NCBI GenBank assembly: GCA_025506515.1
Contig: CM046444.1
Coordinates: 77,309,533-77,373,532 of the forward strand
DNA: 64,000 nt
Direction: 5' to 3'
From: Flaveria trinervia
Taxonomy: Eukaryota > Streptophyta > Magnoliopsida > Asterales > Asteraceae
Positions 10,021-21,495 of this stretch are shown here, piece after piece (within the stretch, counting starts at the first letter, position 1; every line of letters begins with the position of its first letter). Position numbers and translations under genes: made by a program. A model generated the notes under the pieces. It was not told where the DNA came from. It ran no database searches and saw only the letters and a program-made list of their open reading frames with translations.

Positions 10021-13000
10021 ATCTTAAAATCAACTAAATCTATACTCACACAAAACAACATGGATTCTAACAGTTACTCTAAACTTGGTCATACACCTAA
10101 ACCTCCCATGCTTAAACACAAATCTGAGTTTAAACAGTGGAGAATAAGGTTTAGAAATTATATCACAGGTGTATATCCTGATTTTTGGATTTCAATATGT
10201 ATGGGTCCACACATCCCGGTTACTCCATCAACAGCTCAAGCTACACTTTACAAGACTGCTAGAATACCCATTGAAGACTTAACTCTAGATGAAGATCACT
10301 ATAAGAAAATCAAGATTGACCTCAAAGCATACTCAATTTTGACTAAAGCACTCAAGCTGGATGTGCTAAAAAGATTGGAAAAGTATGGAACTGCTAAAGC
10401 TGATTGGGATGCATTGAAAATTATGTGTGAAGGAAGCAGTGAGGTGGCTGAAATTAACAAAGACAAGCTGGTCAATCAGTATAAAACATTCACCACACCA
10501 AAGGAGAATCAATATCAAAACAACTGCACAGATTTGTACACTTGGTAAATGACATGGAAAATCATGGGAGTCACTTACAATATTAAAGAACTTAACAAGA
10601 AAATGCTTCACAGTCTCCCTGAAAGCTAGAAACAGAATGTAACCATGCTAAAAAATACTCTTGATCTTGAGAGTACCACTTTAGACATTATGATAGCTAA
10701 AATTGAAGCTTTGGAACTTGATGAAAGAAGCAGAAACCTGGGTGGACCAAGAGTGATTGAGGCTAACAAATTTCCTTTAGAATCTCATTCTGTTTAAAAT
10801 GCTTTCATAACGGAGGAAGATGATTTCATCTCATCAAGATATCAAATGAAAAATATTGGGTTCATTGCAACTCCACCAATTAATCATCCATCAACTTCAT
10901 CACAAGCACCTAAAGTGTCTAATGCTCCTCAAACCTCTCCTAAAGACTCAAGATCAAAAGAGCAAAAGGCAACTTACAATGCCTTTGTTGCAAGCTTTGA
11001 AGCCTACCTGGGAGGAAGACTCACTTCTGCTCACCTAATTCAGGAAGATTTGGAAGAAATGGATCCTAATGATGTTGAGAAAATGGATCTACAGTGGCAA
11101 ATGGCAATGATTGCCATGAGAGCCAAGAAATTCATGAGAAAAGGAAGAAAGCTGAGCGTGAATGAGAACACAAAACTTGGATATGATAAATCCAAGGTGA
11201 AATGCTTTAACTGTGGCATGACTGGCCATTTCTCGAGAGAGTGCAATGCCCAAAAAGAAACAACTATCAAAGGAACTCTCCAGGCCAATCGTCATCACAG
11301 CCCAACTCAAGCTATCACTCCAACAATCAAACAACAGTATGATCATTCTTATCATCAACAAACATACCAGAATCAACCACAGCTGACAAATCAAGCTCAT
11401 GCAAGCAGTCAGCCTTCTACCAATGCCCTTGTCATTAAACAAGATAGGGTATGTGACTGGAGTGTGTAAGCTGAGGAAGTCAAGCCTCAATTCCAAAATC
11501 ATGCTCTTATGGATCACATCAACGATAGACCATCTCCAATGCCTACTAAGGTAAAAACTGACCTTTGTAGTGAAAAATTCATTAATGAATTACAAGAGTA
11601 TAGGGAACACAACCTTAAACTGGCAGATAAAATCAAAGAAGAAAAAGTGAAGTCAGAAATGACGAAGAGAGAACTAAAAAGTTTTGAAATCAAAATCAAA
11701 TCTCTCATTTCTGACACAGAAAAACTGCATGGTGAGAAATACACTCTTGCAGCTGAAAATGAGTTACTTACTGAAAAGTTAGGTCAAGTGAAAGCTCAAC
11801 AATCTATGACTGAAGTGAAACTTGAAAAGTTTCAAATTTCTTCAGTCAAGATGCAAGAGATACTGGATTCCCAAAAGGATCCAAAGGACATGTCAGGGAT
11901 TGGGTATAATTCATGTCTTCCACCATACAATGACAATTACACTGTCATGTCTGACTCTGTCTCACTCTCTGAATCAATTCAACCTAAAATTATGGAACCT
12001 AAATCAGCAGTGAAACAAGTGACAAATCCTCAAAACAAACCTGATGTTTATTTTGAAACTAATAAGGATAAAATCAAGTTAGGTCACCCAATCAAAATCA
12101 AAGAGTGTTCAGACAAGACAGTGAGTGTCATGAAACCATCAAGCCCTGTAAAAGCAATTGTACCTTTTATAAAATTCATACCATCTGTTTTACAAGGCAA
12201 AAAGAAATATGTCAAGATATTAAAACCCACTACTGAGAGTAGTTCTCATAATGAGATTATATCTCCACAAAATTCAACCAAATCATAAAAGGTTTCACTG
12301 AAAAAGAAACAAACTATAAAACTAAGTTCAACATATAAAACATCATCAGACCCTCAGTCATCAAGGTTAAGGCAGGGAGTTGGGTTTGATATTTGTAACA
12401 AGGAACATGATGACCAGTTTGAGAAAGAAGTGAGAAATAGGCTGATGAAACAGAAATAGCCTAGACAATTGAACAAAAGTAGTGTTGTGAAGCAATCTAC
12501 TAAAAGGGTTGATTCTGATTCATTGCCTAAAGAAAAGAAAGTGACTCATCAAAAGAAAATATCAGTTGAGTCACACAAGGAAAAATCTGATTTAAGAAAC
12601 AAACAAATATATTGTGATCTTTATGACATGTTCAATCACAACACAGATAAATGCTTCTTCAATCAATATTGTTCTATCTGTGATATGAATAATCACTCCA
12701 CCAAAAATTGCCATTTCAACAAGTATTGTTCAATCTGTGACATGAACAATCACAATACATCTGATTTTTACTTTAATCAGAAGGGGTTGAGAATTTCCCA
12801 AAACAAGCCCATCTCAAAAACATCTACTGTGATGCACTCTGTTAGACCTCATCTTCATAATACTCAATATAGGACACCTAGATCAATAAATGACAGAAAT
12901 AACTTGTAGGATTTAAGGAAGGGTCAAAGAAATCTTCTCATAATGAATCTTAAAATCAACTAAATCTATACTCACACAAAACAACATGGATTCTAACAGT

Positions 13001-15850
13001 TACTCTGAACTTGGTCATACACCTAAACCTCCCATGCTTAAACACAAATCTGAGTTTAAACAATGGAGAATAAGGTTTAGAAATTATATCACAGGTGTAG
13101 ATCCTGATTTTTGGATTTCAATATGTATGGGTCCACACATCCCTGTTACTCCATCAACAGCTCAAGCTACACTTTACAAGACTGCTAGAATACCCATTGA
13201 AGACTTAACTCTAGATGAAGATCACTATAAGAAAATCAAGATTGACCTCAAAGCATACTCAATTTTCACTCAAGCACTCAAGATGGATGTGCTAAAAAGA
13301 TTGGAAAAGTATGGAACTGCTAAAGCTGATTGGGATGCATTGAAAATTATGTGAAGGAAGCAGTCAGGTGGCTGAAATTAACAAAGACAAGCTGGTCAAT
13401 CAGTATAAAACATTCCACCACACCAAAGGAGAATCAATATCAAAACAACTGCACAGATTTGTACACTTGGTAAATGACTTGGAAAATCATGGGAGTCACT
13501 TACAATATTAAAGAACTTAACAAGAAAATGCTTCACAGTCTCCCTGAAAGCTAGAAACAGAATGTAACCATGCTAAAAAATACTCTTGATCTTGAGAGTA
13601 CCACTTAGATATTATGATAGCTAAAATTGAAGCTTTGGAACTTGATGAAAGAAGCAGAAACCTGGTGGACCAAGAGTGATTGAGGCTAACAAATTTCCTT
13701 TAGAATCTCATTCTGTTTAAAATGCTTTCATAACGGAGGAAGATGATTTCATCACATCAAGATATCAAATGAAAAATATTGGGTTCATTGCAACTCCACC
13801 AATTAATCATCCATCAACTTCATCACAAGCACCTAAAGTCTCAATGCTCCTCAAACCTCTCCTAAAGACTCAAGATCAAAGAGCAAAAGGCAACTTACAA
13901 TGCCTTTGTTGCAAGCTTTGAAGCCTACCTGGGAGGAAGACTCACTTCTGCTCACCTAATTCAGGAAGATTTGGAAGAAATGGATCCTATGATGTTGAGA
14001 AAATGGATCTACAGTGGCAAATGGCAATGATTGCCATGAGAGCCAAGAAATTCATGAGAAAAGGAAGAAAGCTGAGCGTGAATGAGAACACAAAACTTGG
14101 ATATGATAAATCCAAGGTGAAATGCTTTAACTGTGGCATGACTGGCCATTTCTCGAGAGAGTGCAATGCCCGCAAAAGAAACAACTATCAAAGGAACTCT
14201 CCAGGCCAATCGTCATCACAGCCCAACTCAAGCTATCACTCCAACAATCAACAAAAACAGTATGATCATTCTTATCATCAACAAACATACCAGAATCAAC
14301 CACAGCTGCAAATCAAGCTCATGCAAGCAGTCAGCCTTCTACCAATGCCCTTGTCATTAACAAGATGGGTATGTGACTGGAGTGTGTAAGCTGAGGAAGT
14401 CAAGCCTCAATTCCAAAATCATGCTCTTATGGATCACATCAACGATAGACCATCTCCAATGCCTACTAAGGTAAAAACTAACCTTTGTAGTGAAAAATGC
14501 ATTAATGAATTACAAGAGTATAGGGAACACAACCATAAACTGGCAGATAAAATCAAAGAAGAAAAAGTGAAGTCAGAAATGATGAAGAGAGAACTAAAAA
14601 GTTTTGAAATCAAAATCAAATCTCTCATTTCTGACCAGAAAAACTGCATGGTGAGAAATACACTCTTGCAGCTGAAAATGAGCTACTTACTGAAAAGTTA
14701 GCTCAAGTAAAGCTCAACAATCTATGACTGAAGTGAAACTTGAAAAGTTTCAAATGTCTTCAGTCAAGCTGCAAGAGATGCTGGATTCCCAAAAGGATCC
14801 AAAGGACATGTCAGGGATTGGGTATAATTCATGTCTTCCACCATACAATGACAATTACACTGTCATGTCTGACTCTGTCTCACTCTCTGAATCAATTCAA
14901 CCTAAAACTATGGAACCTAAATCAGTAGTGAAACAAGTGACAAATCCTCAAAACAAACCTGATGTTTTTGAAACCAATGAGGATAAAATCAAGTTAGGTC
15001 ACCCAATCAAAATCAAAGAGTGTTCAGACAAGACAGTGAGTGTCATGAAACCATCAAGCCCTGTAAAAGCAATTGTACCTTTTATAAAATTCATACCATC
15101 TGTTTTACAAGGCAAAAAGAAATATGTCAAGATATTAAAACCCACTACTGAGAGTAGTTCTGATAATGAGATTATATCTCCACAAAATTCAACAAATCAG
15201 AAAAGGTTTCACTGAAAAAGAAACAAACTGTAAAACTAAGTTCAACACATAAAACATCATCAGACCCTCAGTCATCAAGGTTAAGGCAAGGAGTTGGGTT
15301 TGATATTGTAACAAGGAACATGTTGACCAGTTTGAGAAAGAAGTGAGAAATAGGCTGAAGAAACAGAAATAGCCTAGACAATTGAACAAAAGTAGTGTTG
15401 TGAAGCAACTACTAAAAGGGCTGATTCTGATTCATGCCTAAAGAAAAGAAAGTGACTCATCAAAAGAAATATCAGTTGAGTCACACAAGGAAAAATCTGA
15501 TTAAGAAACAAACAAATATATTGTGATATTTGTGACATGTTCAATCACAAGACAGATAAATGCTTCTTCAATCAATATTGTTCTATCTGTGATATGAATA
15601 ATCACTCCACCAAAATTGCTATTTCAACAAGTATTGTTCAATCTGTGACATGAACAATCACAATACATCTGATGTTACTTTAATCAGAAGGGGTTGAGAA
15701 TTCCCCAACACAAGCCCATCTCAAAAACATTACTGTGATGCACTCTGTAGACCTCATCTTCATAATACTCAATAGGACACCTAGATCAACAAATGACAGA
15801 AATAACTTGAAGGATTTAAGGAAGGGTCAAAGAAATCATCTCACAATGAA
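10021..15850 (+). repeat. Tandem duplication of about 2.92 kb covering gag of C
   Basis: 10021-12946 and 12947-15850 align end to end; the two gag start codons (10060, 12986) are 2926 bp apart. The left junction joins ...AATGAA to TCTTAAAATC with only about 2 bp of shared sequence. The copies differ by a low level of substitutions but at least 16 small indels, mostly one base and mostly missing from the second copy. Confidence 0.9.
10060..12910 (+). pseudogene. Copia gag of C, first copy
   Basis: The start MDSNSYSKLGHTPKPPM leads into a capsid-type region (residues 20-160: FKQWRIRFRNYITG, DWDALKIMCEGS). The frame shifts near 10490, where one C is missing relative to copy 2. After stops it resumes to a zinc knuckle CFNCGMTGHFSREC (11203-11244), then a long coiled-coil-like part (11509-12288; YREHNLKLADKIKEEKVKSE) and a Cys/His array (12610-12780) of three CCHC-like repeats such as YCSICDMNNHSTKNC. 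Gag would coat genomic RNA. At about 950 codons it is longer than a typical copia gag, as in SIRE-like elements. Stops at about 10627, 10796, 11467, 12286 and 12459 disable it. Confidence 0.8.
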
Positions 15851-16111
15851 CACAAACTTGACCTTCCTAAGAAAAACAACTTTGATAATAAAACTCGGGC
15901 TAAATTTTACAAAGAAATAGAGACCAACGATTTCATTATTCATCTGAATCCTCAGTAGATGTTGATGAGATGACTCAACCAATTCATCATCAAAAATCTC
16001 CCAGAACACCTCCATCCAAATCACAATTAGAGGGAAATACCAGGAGGTGACTATCATGAATAGGAACGGGAAACCCAAGACCATCATGGCTTGGGTTCCT
16101 TATTCTAATTA
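12986..16111 (+). pseudogene. Copia gag of C, second copy with the unique C-terminus
   Basis: It repeats the first copy up to 15850, then continues alone to a terminal MAWVPYSN followed by a stop at 16109-16111, the usual Gag end before protease in this group. It shows the same start, zinc knuckle (14124-14165 region), coiled coil and CCHC array (about 15523-15690; the first repeat keeps both early cysteines: CDICDMFNHKTDKC). Many single-base deletions break it. It may be the ancestral copy and the first the extra, or the reverse. Confidence 0.75.
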
Positions 16112-17810
16112 GTTCATTTTGCTTGTAGGTTCATTCACACAGGTCTAATAGCCTATGGTACGTAGACAGTGGATGCTCCCGACACATGACTGGAGATCGT
16201 TCCCTCCTTCATGATTTCAAGTACATACAAGGAACTACTGTGGCATTCGGTGGAGGTTCAGAAGGTTGTAGAATTATAGGAGAAGGATCTATGACAAACA
16301 GGAAGCTGAGCTTTGACAAAGTGAATTACTGTGAACAACTGAATTTCAATCTGCTAAGCATGTCTTAGATCTGCGACAAAAAATATTCCACTCACTTTAC
16401 AGACACTCACTGCTACATTCTGAAACCTAGATTTCAGATCCATGAAGAATGGGTTGTCTTAAGACTCCGAGGAAGAATAATACATATGTCTTAAACCTGT
16501 ATTTTGCATCACCTAAGGTAGAAACAAGTCTTTTGTCTAAAGCATCATTTGATGAGTCACAGCTTTGGCATAGACGTTTGGGGCACACGAACTTTATAAA
16601 TATGAACAAGTTAGTCAAAACCATGTCATTGGTCTTCCTCAAAAAGAATTCAATTTTATTGATCAATGTTCAGCGTGCCTCAAAGGAAAACAACACAAAT
16701 CGTCTCAGAAAACCAAGTTGGTGAACACTAACAATACTCCATTGAAGTTACTTAACATGGATCTTTTTGGACCAACTCATGTAATGAGTATGGGAAAGAA
16801 ACAGTATTGTTTAGTGATCATTGATGACTTTTCTCGATTCACATGGGTGTTCTTCCTACTTCATAAAAACGAATCATCCTAAATCATTCAAGAATTTATC
16901 ACTAAAATTGAAAATCAACTTGATCTTAAGGTCAAAATAATAAGAAGTGATAATGGTACAGAGTTCAAAAATGAAGATATGAGTTCCTTTTGTGCAACCA
17001 AAGGCATTGCTCATCAATTCAGTGCAGCTAGAACTCCTCAACAAAATAGGGTAGCTGAAAGGTGAAATAGAACACTGATTGAAGCAACAAGAATGATGCT
17101 AGCCGATGCTAAACTACCAATCACCTTCTGGGCTGAAGCAGTTAACATATCATGCTTTGTGCAAAATCGAACTCTGATTGTTAAAGAAAGTAACATGACA
17201 CCTTATGAACTGATCATAGGAAACCATTTACTGGATTCCTCAAATCATTTGGTTGTCCAGTCTCAATATTAAATACCCATGATCATTTCGGAAAATTTTC
17301 ATCCAAGTCTGATGAAGGATTCTTTGTAGGTTATTCTTTTGTCTCAAAGGCTTATAGAGTGTTCAATCCTAGACAGAACATTATTGATGAATCTACATAT
17401 GTTCAATTCAAAGAACATTTGTTTCCCAAATCTACAAATGGTACCGACTGGTTGTTTGATATTGACACATTTACAAAATCATTTGACCAATTTCACTTGT
17501 CTGATGCAGGAAATATACATTCAGGTGATACTTCATCAACTGTAGAAAAAAGAGATAATTATCCATTGATTCCAACTACATTTGATGAACATATAAATGA
17601 AGATGTTCCTCTTCAAGCTGATCCCATCAGACAACTATCGCAAAACCTTAGTGTTTCTTCTGAAGAAGGTCCCAGCCTGGTACCATCCCACTCAGATGAC
17701 TTGTCAAATAAGATCAGAAATCAAAAACAGGCTTCTCATCCAGTAGAACATAAGGTACATCAAATGATGCAAGCAATTTTAGTGCTACTGAAGATGTAGC
17801 AGCTATTGAA
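16112..17810 (+). pseudogene. Protease and integrase of copia C
   Basis: Protease shows LWYVDSGCSRHMTG (DSG at 16165-16173). Next come a gag-pre-integrase/zinc region (LWHRRLGHTN, then CSACLKGKQH across a frameshift) and the integrase core: Asp in NMDLFGP (16759-16761), Asp in RSDNGTEF (16949-16951) and Glu in VAER (17057-17059). A stop codon (TGA, 17063-17065) follows the catalytic Glu-Arg directly, and TAA ends another run near 16879. After the core (to about 17350) 17359-17799 is the variable integrase-RT linker. It matures proteins and inserts cDNA in live relatives; dead here. Confidence 0.85.
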
Positions 17811-19566
17811 ACAGAAGTTGAAAATCTTCATAATTCAACAACAATACAAGATGAATACGCCTCTGACCATAATGAACTGAATGTCTCCAATCTTGATGTA
17901 ACTATTGTTGGTGACACCATTTCAAACACAAGAATACACAAGAATAATCCAGTTGAAACCATTATTGGTGATCTTAATGAGAGGGTGACTAGAAGCAAGT
18001 CTAGCATTGCAAACATCTGTTTGTTCTCCTGCTTTATATGTCAAGCAGTAGCCAAAAACAACAAAGAGGCAGTTCAAGACAATAGTTGGATTGAAGCAAT
18101 GCAGGAAGAATCGCTCCAATTCATGAACCAAGAAGTACAGCAACTAGTAGATCTTTCCGAAGGACAATACCCTATCGGTACACATGGCTGTATAGGAACA
18201 AGAGTGATGATAGAGGGATCATCATGAGAAATAAAGCAAGACTAGTTGGACAGGGATACACTCAGGAAGAAGGAATCGACTACAACGAAGTGTTTGCTCC
18301 TGTTGCCAGACAAGAAGCAATCAGAATCTTTCTTGCATATTCTACGTCCATGAAATTTACTTTATCAAATGGATATAAAGTATGCCTTCCTATATGGAAA
18401 GATTACTCAAGAAGTCTATGTGAGTTAACCACCTGGCTTTGAAGATCCAGATTTCCCTCATAGAGTTTACAAGCATGACAAAGCTCTGTATGGTCTTTAT
18501 CAAGCACTAAGAAAGTGGTATGAGACTCTCATCCTTTCTTCTTGAACATGGGTATGAAAGTGGAAAGATTGATCAGACTCTCTTGAGAAGAATAAGAGGA
18601 AAAGACATGTTATTAGTCCAGATCTACGTGGATGGCATTATATTTGGCTCGACAAGCAAGCAGCTCTGCAATGAATTTTAAGACCTTATGTATTCAAAGT
18701 TCCAAATGAATGCTATGAGAGAACTCACATTCTTTCTACGGGTGCAAGTCCAATGAAAAGCACATGGAATCTTCATCAACAATCAAAATATATGGAAACC
18801 ATGTTGAAGAAAATCCACTTTGCTGACTGTCAGTCTATCAGAACTCCGGTGGATACTAAAGTGAAGATTGGACCTGACCCTGAAGGCAAATTAGTGGATC
18901 AGACTCACTATCGATCAATGATAGGCTCACTTATGTATCTAACAGCCAATAGGCCTGACATTATGTTTGGTGTTTGTGTGTGTGCCATATATCAAGCTGA
19001 TCCAAAAGAATCACATGTGAATGTAGTCAAGAGGATATTCAGATATCAGAAGGGCAAGCCAGCTCTTGGGTTATGGTATCCAAAGGATGGAGAATTTAAT
19101 CTCTATGCCTACATAGACAATGATTGTGGAGGATGCAACTTCAACAGAGAATCCACTTCTAGCGGTTGCCTATTTCTTGGTCCTAGACTGGTATCCAGGC
19201 AATGTAAGAAGCAGACAAATGTGTCTTTGTCCATAGCAGAAGCTGAGTATATTGCTGTATCAGCATGCTGCTCTCAAGTTCTTTGGATTCAAAACCAGAT
19301 GCTTGGTTATGGTTTTAACATATTGCACACACCAATTTCTATTGACAACACAACTGTTGTCTTTATAACTAATAATCCAGTTTATCACTAAAAAACATAA
19401 CATATTGAGATTAGATATCATTTTTTGAGAGATTGTGCTCAAAAGGGTTTAATAAAATTGATTCAAGTACCAACTGAAAATCAATTAGCTGATTTGTTTA
19501 CCAAGGCATTTGAACCTAGTAGGTTTGAATTTCTGGTTCAGTCAATTCGCATGATTAACCTTGAGT
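17811..19566 (+). pseudogene. Reverse transcriptase and RNase H of copia C
   Basis: RT motifs appear over 18070-18760 in several frames (NSWIEAMQEE; RNKARLVGQGYTQEEGIDYNEVFAPVA; RVYKHDKALYGLYQA). The catalytic box reads YVDG (18625-18636) instead of YVDD. The RT tail and RNase H run 18753-19566: YRSMIGSLMYLTANRPDIMF, an AYIDNDCGG block where relatives have TDSDYGG, SIAEAEYIA, and the terminal HIEIRYHFLRD and QLADLFTKAF, ending MINLE before the stop at 19564-19566. One stop breaks 19389-19391. It made cDNA and removed RNA in the ancestor. Confidence 0.85.
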
Positions 19567-20618
19567 AAAAACTATGAAAAACATCAAAAACAATTTAAAA
19601 CATCAGAACACCACAAAAAGAAATCAAGTTCGATGAAGAAAAGAATTACCAGGCAAATTATATAATTACAGTCGTTATATCATTCACTGTGCTTAATTTC
19701 AAAATGTAAAAGACTGAAATGACTTGCCAGATATGTTGATAGGCTCAACTTGGAAGAAAAGATACATGCAGTGATGAATTAAAGACATGTTCAATTGTGA
19801 AACACTCATCATTAAGTACAGGTATGTATTGGCTTATCTGAATGCATGTGTGTGTAGTAGCCTAAACACACCAGGTAATGATACTTTATGAATTTCTTTC
19901 ACCACATCATGTTTCATCTTGTTTTGCTGAGCAAAGACCTGATGAAACTTGCACATAGTGCAGATGTCATGATCCAAAAGATTCCCAATGTGGAACACAT
20001 CCAAAATTGGATGAATCAACAAAGTAATACATTCCAAGTGAATGAACAAAAGAATCCTATCATGGATCACCTTCCAAAGTGAAGTGAAAATAATCCCAAG
20101 GTGGATCAACATGAAAAAGGATCAAATTAAAAGAATCCTAATGAGGATCAGTGAAAATAAGATTTCATGATTTAAGTAACCTGGTAAGAAAAGTTGTGAA
20201 AACGTTCTACCATGCATTATATAAGGAGGGTTGATCATTTCATGCTTATGTGTGTGAGGTACACATTGAATAATTAATCAACAAAAACATGATAAAAGTC
20301 ACTTGCATCAAAATATCAACCAGGTATGGGTTTAAGAAGACAAACATACCTTCAATCTTTAAGTTCATAATCATGTCATTTAATCATAAAGGATGCAGAA
20401 GTGTAATGTAAGACTGATATAATCCCAACAAAGAGATTTTTCTCTTCATTATTAATATTAATCAAAATAATATTCAAAAAGTTTTAAATCTTCAAAGTTT
20501 CTCTCCAAATGTGGACATAAACTTTAGGGGGAGTGATTTAAAATTTTTTAGTAAGTCCAAATTTTTGTTTATTAACTTAATTTTGAAAAACAAAACAAAA
20601 AGAATTTTAGTTGGTGTT
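19567..20618 (+). other. Spacer after RNase H of C, first part, with an internal PPT
   Basis: Non-coding, AT-rich sequence. A polypurine tract, CTTTAGGGGGAGT (20522-20534), occurs about 960 bp after the RNase H stop. It looks like an LTR boundary, but no LTR follows; D has the equivalent at 58824-58835. The spacer continues at 34242 on the other side of S1. The total spacer of about 2.5 kb equals D's. Confidence 0.65.
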
Positions 20619-20623
20619 GTTGC
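20619..20623. repeat. Target site duplication of S1, left copy (GTTGC)
   Basis: GTTGC directly precedes the LTR start at 20624 and recurs at 34237-34241 directly after the other LTR, a perfect 5-bp duplication of the size made by copia integrase. Confidence 0.9.
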
Positions 20624-21495
20624 TGATAGGATCGGTGATCTCAAGTTTGATGGATTAGAGTGTAACGCATCAGAATAAGAACAAGAATTAGACAAATTAT
20701 AGCAAGAATTTGATATTCGTATGCATAAGAACAAATACGGTTGTAACGAGAGAATATATTTCTGTGAAAAGGAATGTTTCAATAATATCAAATGTTTCTG
20801 CTCAATCATTCACCAATTACAATTAGGTTGACACTCCTTATATAGAGTGCAATCACTGCTGATATCACGGGATAGTGACATCTGGCATATTTATTACAAA
20901 AATAACTAAAACTTAACAAACTACTGAAATGTTCACAACTACTGTACAAACCATAAAACTACTGATACGAAACTACTGAAACTACAACGACCAAAGAACA
21001 AGCTCTTCAGTCGTTTTACAAAACTACTGAAAAGAAAAACATAAAACTACTGAAAGAAAACCGTCACAACTACTGAAGAAGACCTCTTCAGCTGTTGTGA
21101 CAATGTCTGATACTTGGTCTTCAGCACTTGTGTCTTCAGACTTTGTCTTCAGCACTTGTGTCTTCAGACTTTGTCTTCAGCACTTGTGTCTTCAGACTTT
21201 GTCTTCAGCACTTGTGTCTTCAGACTTTGTCTTCAGCACTTGTGTCTTCAGACTTTGTCTTCAGCACTTGTCTTCAGACTTTGTCTTCAGCACTTGTGTC
21301 TTCAGACTTTGTCTTCAGCACTTGTGTCTTCAAACTTTGTCTTCAGCACTTGTCTTCAGACTTTGTCTTCAGCACTTGTCTTCAGACATTGTCTTCAGCA
21401 CTTGTCTTCAGCTGTTGTGGACTTCAGCAGTTGTTGTGACGTCTGTGGGACTTAAGGTTTTTCTGATCCGGCTCATTGGTTCTTTTGGTCCAACA
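20624..21495 (-). repeat. 3' LTR of S1 (872 bp)
   Basis: TGATAGGATC...GGTCCAACA on the plus strand. The minus strand carries a TATA-like CTATATAAGG (20838-20849 region). A long hairpin (21063-21079 with 21085-21101, 15 of 17 pairs) borders the 28-bp tandem array. Confidence 0.92.
21118..21411. repeat. 28-bp tandem array in the S1 3' LTR
   Basis: The unit is made of GTCTTCAGCACTTGT plus GTCTTCAGACTTT, about ten times, with some 26-bp units lacking a TG. Because 28 is not a multiple of 3, each frame stays open with a 28-residue period; the overlapping frames in this stretch are therefore not genes. The 5' LTR has the same array at 33869-34150 with a different unit pattern. Confidence 0.92.
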
